Below are positions 62,568 through 64,000 of a DNA stretch of 64,000 bases, piece by piece. Position 1 is the stretch's first letter. Each line of letters begins with the position of its first letter. The translations under genes and the position numbers were made by a program. The notes beneath the pieces were generated by a model, which did not search any database, was not told the DNA's origin, and saw only the letters and a program-made list of their open reading frames with translations. This DNA comes from Aquimonas sp041395245. GTDB lineage: Bacteria; Pseudomonadota; Gammaproteobacteria; Xanthomonadales; Xanthomonadaceae. The stretch lies in assembly GCA_041395245.1 (NCBI GenBank), contig JAWLAY010000005.1, positions 1 to 64,000 on the forward strand, written 5' to 3'.

Positions 62568-63215
62568 TCAGTCGCTCAGCTTGTCCTTGAACTGGCAAAG
62601 ATCGCGCACCACACACTGCGGGCAGTCGGGTTTGCGCGCCTTGCAGACATAGCGTCCGTGCAGGATCAACCAGTGATGCGCATCCAGCAGATACTCGCCC
62701 GGTACGCGTTTCAGCAAGCCTTGCTCGACCGCCAGGACGTCCTTGCCCGGCGCGAGTCCAGTGCGATTGCCGACGCGGAAGATGTGCGTGTCGACCGCCA
62801 TCGTCGGTTGCCGGAAGGCGGTGTTCAGCACCACGTTGGCGGTCTTGCGTCCGACGCCGGGCAGGGCTTCCAGGGCGGCGCGCTCGGCAGGTACCTCACC
62901 GCCGTGGCGTTCGATGAGCAAGCGACAGGTTTCGATGACGTTCTTTGCCTTGGCGCGAAACAGTCCAATGCTGCTGATGATCTCGCGCACCCGATCTTCA
63001 CCCAGTGCCAACATGGACGCGGCATCGGGGGCGAGTGGAAACAGGCGCCGTGTGGCCTTGTTGACCCCCACGTCGGTGGCTTGTGCCGACAACATGACGG
63101 CGATCAGCAGTTCGAACGGTGAGCGGTATTCCAGCTCGGTTTTCGGCTCTGGATTGAGCTCACGCAGGCGACGGAAGAATTCCTCGCGTTGCGCGCGGGT
63201 CATCAGCTTGCTCAT
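62568..63215 (-). CDS. nth: Endonuclease III
   Basis: A 215-residue DNA glycosylase/AP lyase for oxidised pyrimidines. The helix–hairpin–helix LPGVGRKTANVVLN carries catalytic K124, D142 is in AVDTHIFRV, and the C-terminal 4Fe-4S cluster cysteines follow C-x6-C-x2-C-x5-C (CKARKPDCPQC then DLC). The ATG at 63215 overlaps the rnfE stop as ATGA, the same rnf–nth coupling as E. coli rsxE–nth. An upstream start in the open frame lies inside rnfE. Confidence 0.97.
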   Translation of the reverse strand: MSKLMTRAQREEFFRRLRELNPEPKTELEYRSPFELLIAVMLSAQATDVGVNKATRRLFPLAPDAASMLALGEDRVREIISSIGLFRAKAKNVIETCRLLIERHGGEVPAERAALEALPGVGRKTANVVLNTAFRQPTMAVDTHIFRVGNRTGLAPGKDVLAVEQGLLKRVPGEYLLDAHHWLILHGRYVCKARKPDCPQCVVRDLCQFKDKLSD

Positions 63216-63883
63216 GCGTGAGGTCTGTCCTTGGAAATCGAAGCGCTGGGCGCCGTGACCTGATGTGCCTGCCACTTCTGTCGCAGCGCCACCAGCAAGC
63301 CGAGCAGGAAAAAGGCACCAGGTGGCAGACTCATCAACAGCCAGCGATGCTGTCCCAGATTGAGTTCCAGTGCGGGCCAACCCAGCAGGTTGCCTGCGCC
63401 TGCGAACAGTGTGCCTTGGCCAAGAACTTCGCGCAGTCCGCCGAGCAGCAGCAACAGCCAGAGAAAACCCAGACCCATGCCCAACGCATCGGTTGCGGCG
63501 CGCGCCACATCCACCCGTGCGGCCTTGGCTTCGGCGCGCCCGAGCACCGCACAGTTGGTCACGATCAGCGGCAGAAAGATGCCCAATACGCGATGCAGTT
63601 CGGGAAGCCAGGCATGCATGGCGAGTTCGATGCTGGTGACGATGGCGGCGATCAGCGTGACAAACGCCGGAATGCGCACTTCATCGGCGATGAAGTGTCG
63701 CAGCGCCGAAATCGACGTGCTGGTGGCGAGCAGCGCAAGCAGGCTGGCCAGCCCCAGGGTCATGGCGTTAAGCGCATTCGTACTGACCGCCAGCAGCGGG
63801 CACAGGCCGAGCAACTGCACCAAGCCGACGTTGTTCTGCCACAGACCGCTGCGCAGGTCCTGTGCGAGTGTTTCATTCGGCAT
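63212..63883 (-). CDS. rnfE: Electron transport complex subunit RnfE/RsxE
   Basis: A 223-residue membrane protein with about six helices. SGLWQNNVGLVQLLGLCPLL and ILPLIVTNCAVLGRAEA-like LIVTNCAVLGRAEAKA (with a conserved Cys) are diagnostic of RnfE/NqrD. It is part of the Rnf complex that moves electrons between NADH and ferredoxin (or reduces SoxR) with ion transport. I prefer the ATG at 63883: its GGGA lies eight bases upstream and the alignment begins there, whereas the ATG at 63889 is too close. It overlaps the rnfG end by 11 bases and nth by 4. Confidence 0.93.
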   Translation of the reverse strand: MPNETLAQDLRSGLWQNNVGLVQLLGLCPLLAVSTNALNAMTLGLASLLALLATSTSISALRHFIADEVRIPAFVTLIAAIVTSIELAMHAWLPELHRVLGIFLPLIVTNCAVLGRAEAKAARVDVARAATDALGMGLGFLWLLLLLGGLREVLGQGTLFAGAGNLLGWPALELNLGQHRWLLMSLPPGAFFLLGLLVALRQKWQAHQVTAPSASISKDRPHA

Positions 63884-64000
63884 CGGCATAGTCCCGGCGG
63901 CCGCCACTTGGCGCCGTGCGCAAGTCGTCGGCATGCGTATCGACGAAATGCAGCACACGGGCGGTGAGTTCGATCAGGGCGCGGGAGCTGACCGTCGCGC
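63873..64000 (-). CDS. rnfG: Electron transport complex subunit RnfG (C-terminus only)
   Basis: The last 41 residues are visible, starting ATVSSRALIELTARVLHFVD and ending YADAE. The opening ATVSS sits at the window edge and fits the conserved (S/T)GAT-x-(S/T) loop where FMN is covalently attached in RnfG/NqrC, with helix and tail following as in the family. The stop (63873–63875) overlaps rnfE in another frame, and the order rnfG–rnfE–nth is standard. The rest of the gene lies beyond base 64000. Confidence 0.82.
   Translation of the reverse strand, partial: ATVSSRALIELTARVLHFVDTHADDLRTAPSGGRRDYADAE

Overview
The window is high-GC gammaproteobacterial chromosome. Protein similarities, the pgsA–tRNA-Gly–tRNA-Cys order, PuuD-type urate oxidation and secreted proteins carrying a DGFE tail motif all point to the Lysobacterales (Xanthomonadales) side. 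That placement is an inference from recognised families, not from a 16S or database match. I see no prophage, insertion sequence, CRISPR array or integron. The DNA is mostly core and metabolic, with a few accessory genes and three non-coding palindromic repeat elements.

Region by region. 1–4716 (minus): urease operon ureDABCEFG, with ureG cut by the window edge. 4818–9815: a TPR sulfotransferase, a secreted choice-of-anchor J protein, a glutaredoxin-fold protein with no cysteine, and an RDD protein with a pilin-like tail. 10080–14485: an HxlR regulator divergent from a hydrolase–MDR–SDR–old yellow enzyme cluster, with three spaced direct repeats in the shared promoter region. 14573–19811: adenine deaminase, 5-hydroxyisourate hydrolase and urate oxidase PuuD, then an MBOAT/SGNH pair, the MBOAT gene overlapping puuD. 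19878–26057: tryptophan 2,3-dioxygenase, two different Na+/H+ antiporters (NhaD, NhaA), ETF-ubiquinone oxidoreductase and an AlkB-like dioxygenase. 26165–32942: a 5'-nucleotidase divergent from phoB–phoR–ppk1–ppx, with a likely Pho box. 33049–42509: isoaspartyl peptidase, a small phosphatase, and a tightly overlapping chain NHL–uvrC–cydD–cydC, followed by pgsA, tRNA-Gly and tRNA-Cys. 42566–52782: a 1476-residue multi-domain glycosyltransferase, PBP1b, a TPR lipoprotein, a YoaA-type helicase and TsaB. 52799–64000: a GGDEF/EAL protein, a DUF6164-like protein, a frameshifted outer-membrane DUF5916-like gene, GreB, a DUF3011 protein, a secreted S8 protease, a phosphate-selective porin, Nth and the end of an rnf operon (rnfG, rnfE).

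How they fit together. Adenine deaminase, PuuD and HIU hydrolase feed purine breakdown, and its later steps can release urea for the urease. PhoBR, Ppk1, Ppx, the nucleotidase and the porin form a phosphate theme. The HxlR cluster looks like an electrophile- or quinone-response unit. I did not find a clearly new multi-gene system. The best leads are the palindromic repeats (one supplies the C-terminus of a gene), the HxlR operator array, the RDD–pilin fusion, cydDC placed inside the conserved uvrC–pgsA–tRNA neighbourhood, and the three-module glycosyltransferase.
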